Positions 1 to 4,981 of a DNA stretch of 5,050 bases are shown here, one piece after another. The translations under genes and the position numbers were made by a program. The notes under the pieces were generated by a model. The model saw only the letters and a program-made list of their open reading frames with translations, ran no database searches and was not told the origin of the DNA. The DNA is from an uncultured Coriobacteriaceae bacterium (GTDB taxonomy: Bacteria > Actinomycetota > Coriobacteriia > Coriobacteriales > Atopobiaceae), in NCBI GenBank assembly GCA_902766805.1, contig CACXFF010000139.1, positions 1 to 5,050 of the forward strand. Direction: 5' to 3'. Position 1 is the stretch's first letter. The number at the start of each line of letters is the position of its first letter.

Positions 1-32
1 GCATGTCGGGGCCCGCCAACCCGCGCCTGGAG

Positions 33-38
33 TATGCT
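33..38 (+). promoter_or_regulatory. Possible -10 element of unit 1
   Basis: TATGCT followed by GAGGGC lies 27 bp before the chosen start at 66. The same kind of hexamer followed by a G-rich run stands before the methyltransferase and acetyltransferase genes, which is the main reason to list it. No convincing -35 hexamer is visible 16-19 bp upstream, so this is a weak promoter call based on recurrence and position. Confidence 0.35.
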
Positions 39-55
39 GAGGGCACCCCGCTGTC

Positions 56-62
56 AGGAGGT
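56..62 (+). promoter_or_regulatory. Ribosome binding site that sets the start at 66
   Basis: AGGAGGT is a near-perfect Shine-Dalgarno site ending 3 bp before the ATG at 66. The reading frame is open upstream to an ATG at 3, but that start has no visible ribosome site within the window and would add a 21-residue tail that does not look like the family. The start at 66 is therefore preferred. Confidence 0.8.
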
Positions 63-65
63 CAC

Positions 66-479
66 ATGGGCACCTACCTCGAGCGCGCCCAAGAGCTGCG
101 CGCCATCACCGACCCGCACTACAACTGCGCGCAGTCCGTGCTCGTGCCGTTCGCCGAGGAGGCGGGCTACAGCACCGAGCAAGCGTGCGCGATGGCCCAG
201 GCCTTTGGCCAGGGCATGCAGACCGGCAACACCTGCGGCGCGCTCACCGGGGCACTGATGGCCCTCGGCCTGTTGGGCCTGGCCGACCGTCGCACCGTCG
301 TGGACATCACCCGACGCATGAAGGCCAACCATGACGGCACGATGCTGTGCCGCGACCTGCTGCGCAAAAACGCCGAGCTGGGACGCGAGCGCAAGCCGCA
401 CTGCGACGCCATGGTGTACGAGGCCGTGGGCATCGTGGAGGAAATCCTGGCGCAGCGCGACGCCGCAGAGCAGGCTTGA
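66..479 (+). CDS. C_GCAxxG_C_C family putative redox-active protein
   Basis: This 137-residue protein matches the C_GCAxxG_C_C family (Pfam PF09719), small cytoplasmic proteins thought to be redox-active or metal/cofactor-binding; no reaction is established for them. Numbered from the ATG at 66, the visible signature is N20-C21-A-Q-S, then a Gly-rich stretch (G49, G54), C57-G-A-L-T-G62 followed by A-LMALGL, then C95 and C113. A fifth cysteine, C41, lies between. The spacing C21...C57...C95...C113 and the length (family members are about 120-170 residues) both fit. There is no signal peptide or membrane segment. The gene is first in a two-gene unit: its TGA overlaps the ribosome site of the esterase gene, whose ATG begins 8 bp later, so the two are probably co-translated. 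Family identity is good; the function remains unknown. Confidence 0.85.
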   Translation: MGTYLERAQELRAITDPHYNCAQSVLVPFAEEAGYSTEQACAMAQAFGQGMQTGNTCGALTGALMALGLLGLADRRTVVDITRRMKANHDGTMLCRDLLRKNAELGRERKPHCDAMVYEAVGIVEEILAQRDAAEQA

Positions 480-488
480 GGCACCTCA
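477..488 (+). promoter_or_regulatory. Stop codon / ribosome site / start junction with small inverted repeat
   Basis: The sequence TGAGGCACCTCA contains the TGA stop of the upstream gene (477-479), the GAGG Shine-Dalgarno core of the downstream gene (478-481) and the A of its ATG (488). The arms TGAGG and CCTCA are complementary, so in RNA the ribosome site could pair with the bases just before the start. Ribosomes terminating on the first gene would open this structure, which would suit translational coupling. The pairing is short (4 bp with a usable loop), so the regulatory reading is an inference. Confidence 0.4.
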
Positions 489-1156
489 TGGGATATCTCG
501 CCCTAGACGACGCCTCGTGGCTGCCCGGGACAGGCGGGTCACAGGCGCCTGTCATCTATGTGGTCGACGCTCCCGATCATCCCTTTGGGGCCCAAGCGTT
601 TGCGGGCGGGCGCACGGGCTCGGTCATCCGCGTGCCCGTGCGCACGTGGCAAGACGCGTGCACGCCTTGGCCTGCCGAGGCACTCTACCGAGGCAGCGAG
701 CCGTTCGGGGGCAAAGCCGCCGAGACGCTCGTCGAGCTCCGGGACGCGCTGCCCGCGCTCGAAGCCCGCTGGGGCATCGCACCCGACAGACGGGCCGTCT
801 GCGGCTACTCGTTGGGCGGACTGTTCGCACTGCATGCGTTCCTGCACGACCCCACGTGGTCTGCGTGCGGCTGCCTGAGCGGCTCGCTGTGGTATGAGGG
901 CTGGACAGAGTGGATGTGCGAGTCCACGACCGACCTGCGCGGCCGCTACGCGTACCTGTCCCTCGGCTCCAAAGAACGCCGCGCCGCACGCCCGCTGCTC
1001 AAGACGGTCCAAGAACGCACCGAGGCCTGCGTGGAGCTGTTGCGTGATGCGGGCTGCGCCGTGGACTATCGCGTGGTGCCCGGCAACCACCTGAGCCACG
1101 TGGACGAGCGCATGAGCGACGGGCTCGCGGCCCTCGACGCATGGCTGTGCCGCTGA
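488..1156 (+). CDS. Alpha/beta-hydrolase, putative esterase (COG2819/PF00756-like)
   Basis: This 222-residue cytoplasmic protein looks like an alpha/beta-hydrolase of the putative-esterase family, which includes esterase D and the siderophore esterases IroE/BesA; ester hydrolysis is the expected chemistry and the substrate is unknown. Visible landmarks are an early strand V22-I-Y-V-V-D27, corresponding to the YVLDG-type segment near the oxyanion site; the nucleophile elbow G106-Y-S108-L-G-G111 with Ser108 as nucleophile; S131-G-S-L-W-Y, matching the S-x-SLWW motif of this family; L157-S-L-G-S-K-E163, where the family often has a conserved Glu; and G199-N-H201 near the C-terminus as the likely catalytic His. 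The length is a little short compared with typical 240-280-residue members. The ATG at 488 is chosen because GAGG stands 6 bp before it; the frame is open back to 347, but that would overlap the preceding gene. There is no signal peptide, arguing against a secreted enzyme. Confidence 0.82.
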   Translation: MGYLALDDASWLPGTGGSQAPVIYVVDAPDHPFGAQAFAGGRTGSVIRVPVRTWQDACTPWPAEALYRGSEPFGGKAAETLVELRDALPALEARWGIAPDRRAVCGYSLGGLFALHAFLHDPTWSACGCLSGSLWYEGWTEWMCESTTDLRGRYAYLSLGSKERRAARPLLKTVQERTEACVELLRDAGCAVDYRVVPGNHLSHVDERMSDGLAALDAWLCR

Positions 1157-1179
1157 GCGTACCATCCGCGGACAGGGCA

Positions 1180-1185
1180 TATGCT
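1180..1185 (+). promoter_or_regulatory. Possible -10 element of the methyltransferase gene
   Basis: TATGCT followed by GGGGC sits 39 bp before the ATG at 1225, in the 68-bp gap after the esterase stop. It closely resembles the element at 33-38. No good -35 hexamer is visible. The gap has no terminator-like hairpin, so read-through from the esterase gene is also possible. Confidence 0.4.
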
Positions 1186-1224
1186 GGGGCACGGCTGACG
1201 GGCACAGGCAGGAGAGGGGACGAG

Positions 1225-2304
1225 ATGGACCGGCAGACCGCAGACGAGCTCACGCGCATGACGAGCGGCTTTTATGCTGCCGTGAGCGCTTCGTTCTCCG
1301 CTACGCGCCAGGCGCCCTGGGACGGTTGGCGCCGTGTGGCGGAGCTTGCGGGGCTGGGGAGCGATGCGCGGCCTGAGCCGGGCGAACGGTTACAGGTACT
1401 GGATCTCGCCTGTGGCAACCTGCGCTTCGAACGCTTCCTCGCGGACACGATGGTCCAGGCCCACGACGCGCGCCAGCTCGTGACGTACGCGGCCGACAAC
1501 TGTGACGCGCTGGCGCTGACGGCTCCGTCCGAGACAGCTTGCGCGCGCGAGCCCAGGCCCGACGCGCTCGTGCACTACTGGCACCGTGACCTGGCCCGGG
1601 ACCTGTGCGCAGGAGCTACCGTCTGGCAGGCAGCCGGCGCACCAGACCTGACGCTGGACGCCGTGGGACGGCCGGTCGGGGCGCACGGCGCAGGCTGGCA
1701 CGTGACGGCCGCCGATGACAGTGGCGCAGCGATGCCGACCGCCGCGCGTGACCGCACCGGTGACGCGCGTGCCCGTGGCACACACGACAGGCGGCTCTCC
1801 GCGACAGCCGCCAGCCTCGCCTCTCCCCTGCCGCCCGAACCCGTGGACCTGGCCGTGAGCTTCGGCTTCCTGCACCATCTGCCCCTGCCCGAACAGCGCG
1901 CAACGCTGCTGCGCGCGCTCGTAGACGCCTGCGCACCGGGCGGCGTGGTGGCCGTCTCGTTCTGGCAGCCCTCACACAGCCCCAAGCTGCTTGCCAAAGC
2001 CCAACGCACGACTGCATCCGCCTGTGCCGAACGGCGCCTGCAAGGGCTCGGACCCCGTGACTACCTGCTGGGCTGGCAGGGCCGCAGCGACGTGCTGCGC
2101 TACGTGCATGATTTCTCGGAAGCCGAGATAGATGAGCTTGCGGCCGCCGTGGCCGACCATGCCGTGGAGCTCGCGCGCTTCTCGGCCGACGGCGCCACGG
2201 GAGACCTCAACCGCTACCTCGTCCTACGCAGAACCGATAGCGCGCAGGCCGAGGCGCATGCGCGAGAGGAGTCTGCAGTCAGCGTTTGTCCTACGGCCGT
2301 CTGA
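1225..2304 (+). CDS. Class I SAM-dependent methyltransferase with an internal insertion
   Basis: This 359-residue protein has the hallmarks of a class I (Rossmann-fold) S-adenosylmethionine-dependent methyltransferase; the methyl acceptor cannot be told. Motif I is V58-L-D-L-A-C-G-N-L-R67, the glycine-rich SAM loop. Motif IV is V207-D-L-A-V-S-F-G-F-L-H-H-L-P220, and the following strand region reads A237-P-G-G-V-V-A-V-S-F-W247. The FGFLHHLP and PGGxxxxSFW pattern recalls Trm9/ALKBH8-type and generic PF13649/PF08241 enzymes, and position alone suggests an RNA or small-molecule acceptor. Between about residues 100 and 205 the chain is unusually long for this fold and, from 130, rich in Ala, Arg, Gly and Asp with no family motif. 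The tail 337-359 also looks unstructured. The ATG at 1225 is chosen because AGGAGAGG (1210-1217) precedes it; an in-frame ATG at 1141 lies inside the esterase gene and is unlikely. Confidence 0.85.
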   Translation: MDRQTADELTRMTSGFYAAVSASFSATRQAPWDGWRRVAELAGLGSDARPEPGERLQVLDLACGNLRFERFLADTMVQAHDARQLVTYAADNCDALALTAPSETACAREPRPDALVHYWHRDLARDLCAGATVWQAAGAPDLTLDAVGRPVGAHGAGWHVTAADDSGAAMPTAARDRTGDARARGTHDRRLSATAASLASPLPPEPVDLAVSFGFLHHLPLPEQRATLLRALVDACAPGGVVAVSFWQPSHSPKLLAKAQRTTASACAERRLQGLGPRDYLLGWQGRSDVLRYVHDFSEAEIDELAAAVADHAVELARFSADGATGDLNRYLVLRRTDSAQAEAHAREESAVSVCPTAV

Positions 2305-2314
2305 GCGCTTCGGG

Positions 2315-2320
2315 TATCGT
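2315..2320 (+). promoter_or_regulatory. Possible -10 element of the acetyltransferase gene
   Basis: TATCGT followed by AGGGGC lies 36 bp before the ATG at 2357, in the 52-bp gap after the methyltransferase stop. Like the other elements in this window, it is followed by a G-rich run. TTGTCC at 2286-2291 resembles a -35 box but lies 23 bp away, which is too far for a standard promoter. Confidence 0.3.
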
Positions 2321-2356
2321 AGGGGCATCGACAAAGCCTCATGCAAAGGAACTCCC

Positions 2357-2971
2357 ATGTCCCAGGACACCCGCACGCGCGTCGCCGCAATGATAGAAGA
2401 CACGCGCGGACGGCTCTACGATGCCAACTTCGACCCAACGGTCCTGCAGGCGCTCCATGAGTGCAAGCAGCTCTGCCACGCGTACAACCAGCTGTGCCCG
2501 GGCGACGAGGCGCTCGGCCCTGCACTGCGCGAGATCGTGGGCTCCATGGGCAAGCGCGCGACGGTGCAGCCGTATTTCTGGTGCGACTACGGCAAGAACA
2601 TCCACCTCGGCGAGAACTTCTATGCCAACCACGGCCTCACGATCCTGGACGGAGCGCCCGTGCGCTTCGGCCACGACGTCTACATTGCCCCCAACTGCAC
2701 CTTCTCCACGGCTGGCCACCCGGTAGACAGCGAGCGGCGCAACCAGGGACTGGAATACGCGCTCCCCATCACCGTGGGCGACAACGTGTGGTTTGGCATG
2801 GGCGTCTGCGTGTGCCCAGGCGTGACCATCGGCTCGGACGTGGTCATCGGCGCGGGCAGCGTGGTGGTCAAGGACATCCCGTCGGGCGTGGTCGCCGTGG
2901 GCAACCCCTGTCGTGTGATGCGCGAGATCAACGAGGCGGACGCCCAGCGTTACGAGCTGTACCAGCCCTAA
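2357..2971 (+). CDS. Sugar O-acetyltransferase, maltose/galactoside type (Maa/LacA/NodL family)
   Basis: This 204-residue enzyme transfers an acetyl group from acetyl-CoA to a sugar hydroxyl, acting in the cytoplasm as a trimer in known relatives. Residues about 8-60 form the helical maltose-acetyltransferase N-terminal domain (PF12464), including the R18-LYDANFDP segment. Residues about 68-185 form a left-handed beta-helix of hexapeptide repeats, for example V139-G-D-N-V-W-F-G and V156-T-I-G-S-D-V-V-I-G-A-G. The catalytic His is H121 in S117-TAGHP; N91-H-G-L-T-I-L-D98 is the usual substrate-side segment. G182-N-P-C-R-V is the conserved exit motif. Length is typical (about 185-205). AAAGGA at 2345-2350, 6 bp before the ATG, supports the start. 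The acceptor sugar is unknown; in relatives the role is often detoxification of non-metabolised sugars or cell-surface modification. Confidence 0.93.
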   Translation: MSQDTRTRVAAMIEDTRGRLYDANFDPTVLQALHECKQLCHAYNQLCPGDEALGPALREIVGSMGKRATVQPYFWCDYGKNIHLGENFYANHGLTILDGAPVRFGHDVYIAPNCTFSTAGHPVDSERRNQGLEYALPITVGDNVWFGMGVCVCPGVTIGSDVVIGAGSVVVKDIPSGVVAVGNPCRVMREINEADAQRYELYQP

Positions 2972-2986
2972 ACGAAGCGGCTTCGT
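2972..2986 (+). terminator. Short hairpin directly after the acetyltransferase stop
   Basis: ACGAAG, a CGG loop and CTTCGT make a perfect 6-bp stem starting one base after the TAA stop. No run of T follows, so it is a weak candidate for a terminator on its own and may instead stabilise the mRNA 3' end. Confidence 0.35.
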
Positions 2987-3022
2987 CGCGACGCCACGCA
3001 CGGCACGCCGTCTTTCCAACCA

Positions 3023-3049
3023 GGGCCCCTGCACTCAGCACAGGGGCCC
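3023..3049. terminator. Strong GC-rich hairpin between converging genes, likely bidirectional terminator
   Basis: GGGCCCCTG at 3023-3031 and CAGGGGCCC at 3041-3049 form a perfect 9-bp stem around a 9-base loop. It lies midway between the stops of the acetyltransferase gene (+) and the tandem-ABM gene (-), where a terminator for both is expected. Neither side has a clear T run, so intrinsic termination would be atypical. A second small inverted repeat, CCGGA-AGC-TCCGG (3048-3060), and GCGC-AACC-GCGC (3060-3071) follow immediately. Confidence 0.6.
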
Positions 3050-3078
3050 GGAAGCTCCGGCGCAACCGCGCAGTGCCA

Positions 3079-3720
3079 TCAGCGCAGCGAGCCCTGATTC
3101 ACCAGCGTGTCGGCGGTCAGCACATGGAACTCCTTGCCCGTGACGATGTCCTCTGTGGCGGCAAGGTAGTCTTGGAAGTGCTGCGTCTCGCGATGGGCGG
3201 CATACGCTGCGGCATCGGCATAGACCTCCCAGAACACCCAGCGCGTGGGCTCATCCGCCAGCTGTGCGGCATACATCACGAGCACGCCCGGCTCCTGCTC
3301 GATGGCCGTGCGCATGTTGGCGGTGATGGCGGCCAGGAACTGCTCGTCGGCGCCGGGCTTGACGTCCACATAGACCAGATGCGGCTCGATGTCGTTCGGC
3401 TCATCCACGAAGAGCGGCTCGGGCTTCTCGAGCATCAGGCGCGGCTCGAGCTGGAAGACCGCACGTCCCGTGAGCAGCTCCCCTGCCGCCTGCGCGAAGG
3501 CCTGGAAGTGCTCGGAGGCCACATGCACCTGGTAGGCTGCCTCGTCGGCATAGACCTCGAACACGTAGCAGACGGACGGGTCGTCAGGCACATGCGTGCC
3601 GTACATGGCCAGCGTGCCCGGTTCCACCTTGATAGACGTGGTGAGGTTGTGCGAGCCGACCGCGTTGTAGCGCTCCTCCTGCGCCATGTCGCGCACGAGA
3701 CGGAAAAGACGGGTGATCAT
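3079..3720 (-). CDS. Tandem ABM-domain protein (putative quinol monooxygenase-like)
   Basis: This 213-residue protein consists of two dimeric alpha+beta barrel domains of the antibiotic biosynthesis monooxygenase type (PF03992, as in YgiN). The repeat is visible directly: residues 27-91 align without gaps to 137-201 at an offset of 110, with 26 of 65 identical. Shared landmarks are E33-P-G and E143-P-G, MY at 39-40 and 149-150, E55-V-Y-A-D and E165-V-Y-A-D, and H71-F-Q and H181-F-Q. Single-domain relatives act as dimers, so this chain may fold as an internal dimer. Some family members oxidise quinols or anthrones without a cofactor, others degrade haem, and many have no known activity. The start is supported by AAGGAGG at 3726-3732, 5 bp upstream. 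It lies 57 bp downstream of the amidohydrolase gene with no promoter-like element between, suggesting an operon. Confidence 0.88.
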   Translation of the reverse strand: MITRLFRLVRDMAQEERYNAVGSHNLTTSIKVEPGTLAMYGTHVPDDPSVCYVFEVYADEAAYQVHVASEHFQAFAQAAGELLTGRAVFQLEPRLMLEKPEPLFVDEPNDIEPHLVYVDVKPGADEQFLAAITANMRTAIEQEPGVLVMYAAQLADEPTRWVFWEVYADAAAYAAHRETQHFQDYLAATEDIVTGKEFHVLTADTLVNQGSLR

Positions 3721-3777
3721 GGGTTCCTCCTTGGATCTGGTAGACGGGCGGTATGGGACACTCCTGCGCGAGGCGCC

Positions 3778-4686
3778 CTAGCCGACAAGCGAACGATAAG
3801 TATCCTCGTAGATGGCCTGACGCACGGCAGGAGTCACGTGCATGTCATCGATGGCCGCGCGGATCTCGGCCGTGGCGCCTGCCGGGAGGATGCCCAGCGG
3901 CGCGTCGGTGCCGAAGACCACGTGGTCGGGGCCGAAGTAGTCCACGGCCAGGTCCAGCGCGCGCGGGTTGCCGAGGATGGCCGTGTCCACGTAGAAACGC
4001 CGCATGTCGGCGGCCTGAGCGGCCGGCAGGATGCGATCGATGCGGCCGGCAAAGAACGGCGCCATGCCACCAGCGTGGTGCACGATGATCTTGAGCTCGG
4101 GGAACTCCTGGTACAGGTCGGCCTGCACCAGCTGGAGCATGGCCTGCGAGAGCTCGTACTCCCAGCTGAAGATGAGGTTGTTGTCAGGCTTGCGCGGGTC
4201 GAAGACCGGATGCAGCCAGGCAGGCGCCCCGACCTCGGCCAGCGCAGCGAAGACCGGACGGAACGCGGGATCGGCGATGCTCTGGCCCAGCTGGCGCGTG
4301 AACAGCTGCACACCCACCACGTCTGGATCGGTCGCAACCTGCTCGCGGATGATGCGCACGGCTTCCGGCACGTTGTTCATGGGCACCATGAGCACGGCCG
4401 CCTCGAACATGTCACGATTGGCATACAGCAGCTCCAGCAGCTCGGCGTTGCCCTCATGGCAGAGCTCCGCAGCCTGCTCGGGTCCGACATAGTCCTCAGG
4501 CAGGGCGTTCACATGGCTGATCACCTGACGCGTCTCGCCATCCCAGTGAGAGCGACGAAGCTCCATGTCGCCCAGCACGGGATTGGCAAAGAACGCGTAG
4601 CGCTCGGGAATGGTCGGCTCCACCTCACGCATGCGGGCATAGAAGCGCGGAGGCAGCACGTGGGCAAAGACATCGATAGGGGTCAT
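3778..4686 (-). CDS. Amidohydrolase-2 family (ACMSD-like) metal hydrolase or decarboxylase
   Basis: This 302-residue TIM-barrel protein belongs to PF04909, which contains ACMSD, gamma-resorcylate and related decarboxylases and some hydrolases, usually acting on aromatic carboxylates or lactones with one bound metal. The order of motifs fits: N-terminal I4-D-V-F-A-H9-V-L-P; W157-L-H159-P; I200-I-V-H203-H204-A-G-G with P210-F-F-A-G-R; and F258-G-T-D261-A-P-L-G. H9, H159, H203 or H204, and D261 are the likely metal or catalytic residues. The first motif normally reads HxH or ExH; here the first position is Phe (F7). Length is normal for the family (about 280-340). AAGGAG at 4692-4697 with a 5-bp spacer supports the start. 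It is the first gene of a two-gene unit with the tandem-ABM protein, which suggests a shared aromatic or quinone-like substrate. The exact reaction cannot be assigned. Confidence 0.88.
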   Translation of the reverse strand: MTPIDVFAHVLPPRFYARMREVEPTIPERYAFFANPVLGDMELRRSHWDGETRQVISHVNALPEDYVGPEQAAELCHEGNAELLELLYANRDMFEAAVLMVPMNNVPEAVRIIREQVATDPDVVGVQLFTRQLGQSIADPAFRPVFAALAEVGAPAWLHPVFDPRKPDNNLIFSWEYELSQAMLQLVQADLYQEFPELKIIVHHAGGMAPFFAGRIDRILPAAQAADMRRFYVDTAILGNPRALDLAVDYFGPDHVVFGTDAPLGILPAGATAEIRAAIDDMHVTPAVRQAIYEDTYRSLVG

Positions 4687-4705
4687 GGCAGCTCCTTCGG
4701 ACTAG

Positions 4706-4719
4706 GATGCGTTAGCATC
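4706..4719. repeat. Inverted repeat in the amidohydrolase leader
   Basis: GATGC and GCATC flank GTTA, a perfect 5-bp inverted repeat 20 bp before the amidohydrolase start. It overlaps the proposed -10 hexamer, so it could be an operator for a repressor or a small mRNA hairpin. The short arms make chance a real alternative. Confidence 0.35.
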
Positions 4720-4743
4720 AGTATGCATGCCTTTTTGCCGCAA
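4714..4743 (-). promoter_or_regulatory. Possible promoter of the amidohydrolase/ABM unit
   Basis: On the - strand, TTGCGG (4738-4743) and GATGCT (4714-4719) are 18 bp apart, and GATGCT ends 27 bp before the ATG at 4686. It resembles the TATGCT elements before the + strand genes, though A and C rather than G follow it (GATGCTAACGC). CATACT (4720-4725) is an alternative -10 element. Confidence 0.3.
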
Positions 4744-4748
4744 CGGTA

Positions 4749-4770
4749 GACACGCTTGGGCAAGCGCGTC
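4749..4770. repeat. Ten-base-pair hairpin upstream of the amidohydrolase promoter
   Basis: On the - strand, GACGCGCTTG and CAAGCGTGTC are separated by CC and pair along all ten positions with one G-U wobble. It could be the transcript end of the unit upstream (the dehydrogenase), which otherwise lacks a visible terminator, but no T run follows (TACCGTTGCGG instead). Termination is therefore only a possibility. Confidence 0.4.
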
Positions 4771-4818
4771 CACATGTTGATGAACGCGGCGATCCGTCCA
4801 GCGAGGCTCACGCCTGTC

Positions 4819-4981
4819 GCCAGCGTGCGGTGCGCCCACGGGAGCAGGCGGCAAGTGGTGGTACCGCCACGAGGACGGAAGCCAGAACGCGGTGTGCCCA
4901 CAGGCGCAGGACTACCGCCCCGCTCCCGAAGAGGCCTCCCCACGCTTGCCGTAACACCCACGAGCGCAGGACTACAGCACC
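4819..4981. repeat. Degenerate direct repeats with a period of about 60 bp
   Basis: Two pairwise matches define the repeat. 4819-4848 matches 4881-4910 at 24 of 30 positions (offset 62, core GCGGTG-x-GCCCAC). 4897-4921 matches 4957-4981 at 21 of 25 positions (offset 60, including an exact 12-bp GCGCAGGACTAC at 4904-4915 and 4964-4975). The rightmost copy spans the stop codon of the dehydrogenase on the - strand. The pattern suggests an old, decayed tandem duplication of the region just after that gene; chance similarity in GC-rich DNA cannot be excluded for the weaker pair. Confidence 0.5.
4855..4870. repeat. 16-bp near-palindrome
   Basis: GTGGTGGTACCGCCAC is a continuous palindrome with a single symmetric mismatch (a G-U wobble in RNA). 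Overlapping it, GGCGG (4847-4851) and CCGCC (4864-4868) could form an alternative stem. It could be a protein-binding site or part of an mRNA 3' structure; nothing else distinguishes these. Confidence 0.35.

Larger units (their letters stand above)
4687..4971. other. 285-bp intergenic region without a credible gene
   Basis: This gap lies between the dehydrogenase stop and the amidohydrolase start, both genes on the - strand. Open frames exist on both strands (for example 4683-5000 on -, starting with GTG), but they have no ribosome site, no recognisable domain and compositions typical of high-GC shadow frames. What it does hold is the likely leader and promoter of the amidohydrolase (4687-4748), a hairpin (4749-4770), degenerate direct repeats (4819-4981, running into the dehydrogenase 3' end) and a 16-bp near-palindrome (4855-4870). 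Confidence 0.6.

Noticed and set aside
3..65. Start of the first gene at the ATG at base 3.
   Set aside because: The strong AGGAGGT site at 56-62 and the family's usual N-terminus both favour the ATG at 66.
539..1192. A 217-codon open frame on the - strand opposite the esterase gene.
   Set aside because: The esterase on the + strand has catalytic motifs and a ribosome site; the antisense product shows no family features.
2339..3034. A 231-codon open frame on the - strand opposite the acetyltransferase.
   Set aside because: The + strand protein is an unmistakable hexapeptide acetyltransferase; the antisense frame is explained by codon bias.
2461..4749. A 762-codon open frame on the + strand crossing the acetyltransferase gene and lying antisense to the ABM and amidohydrolase genes.
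   Set aside because: It has no ribosome site or recognisable domain, overlaps three well-supported genes and is rich in Arg, Gly and His as expected for a shadow frame in high-GC DNA.
4851..4872. GGTGGTACCGC resembles the conserved T-box riboswitch core (GGGTGGTACCGCG).
   Set aside because: It lies on the + strand, where no gene follows (the next gene runs the other way), there is no recognisable stem I or specifier loop, and the match is explained by the 16-bp palindrome around it.
4819..4981. CRISPR array suggested by the regularly spaced repeats.
   Set aside because: The repeats are few, imperfect and of uneven extent, and no cas gene is present; they look like decayed tandem duplication.
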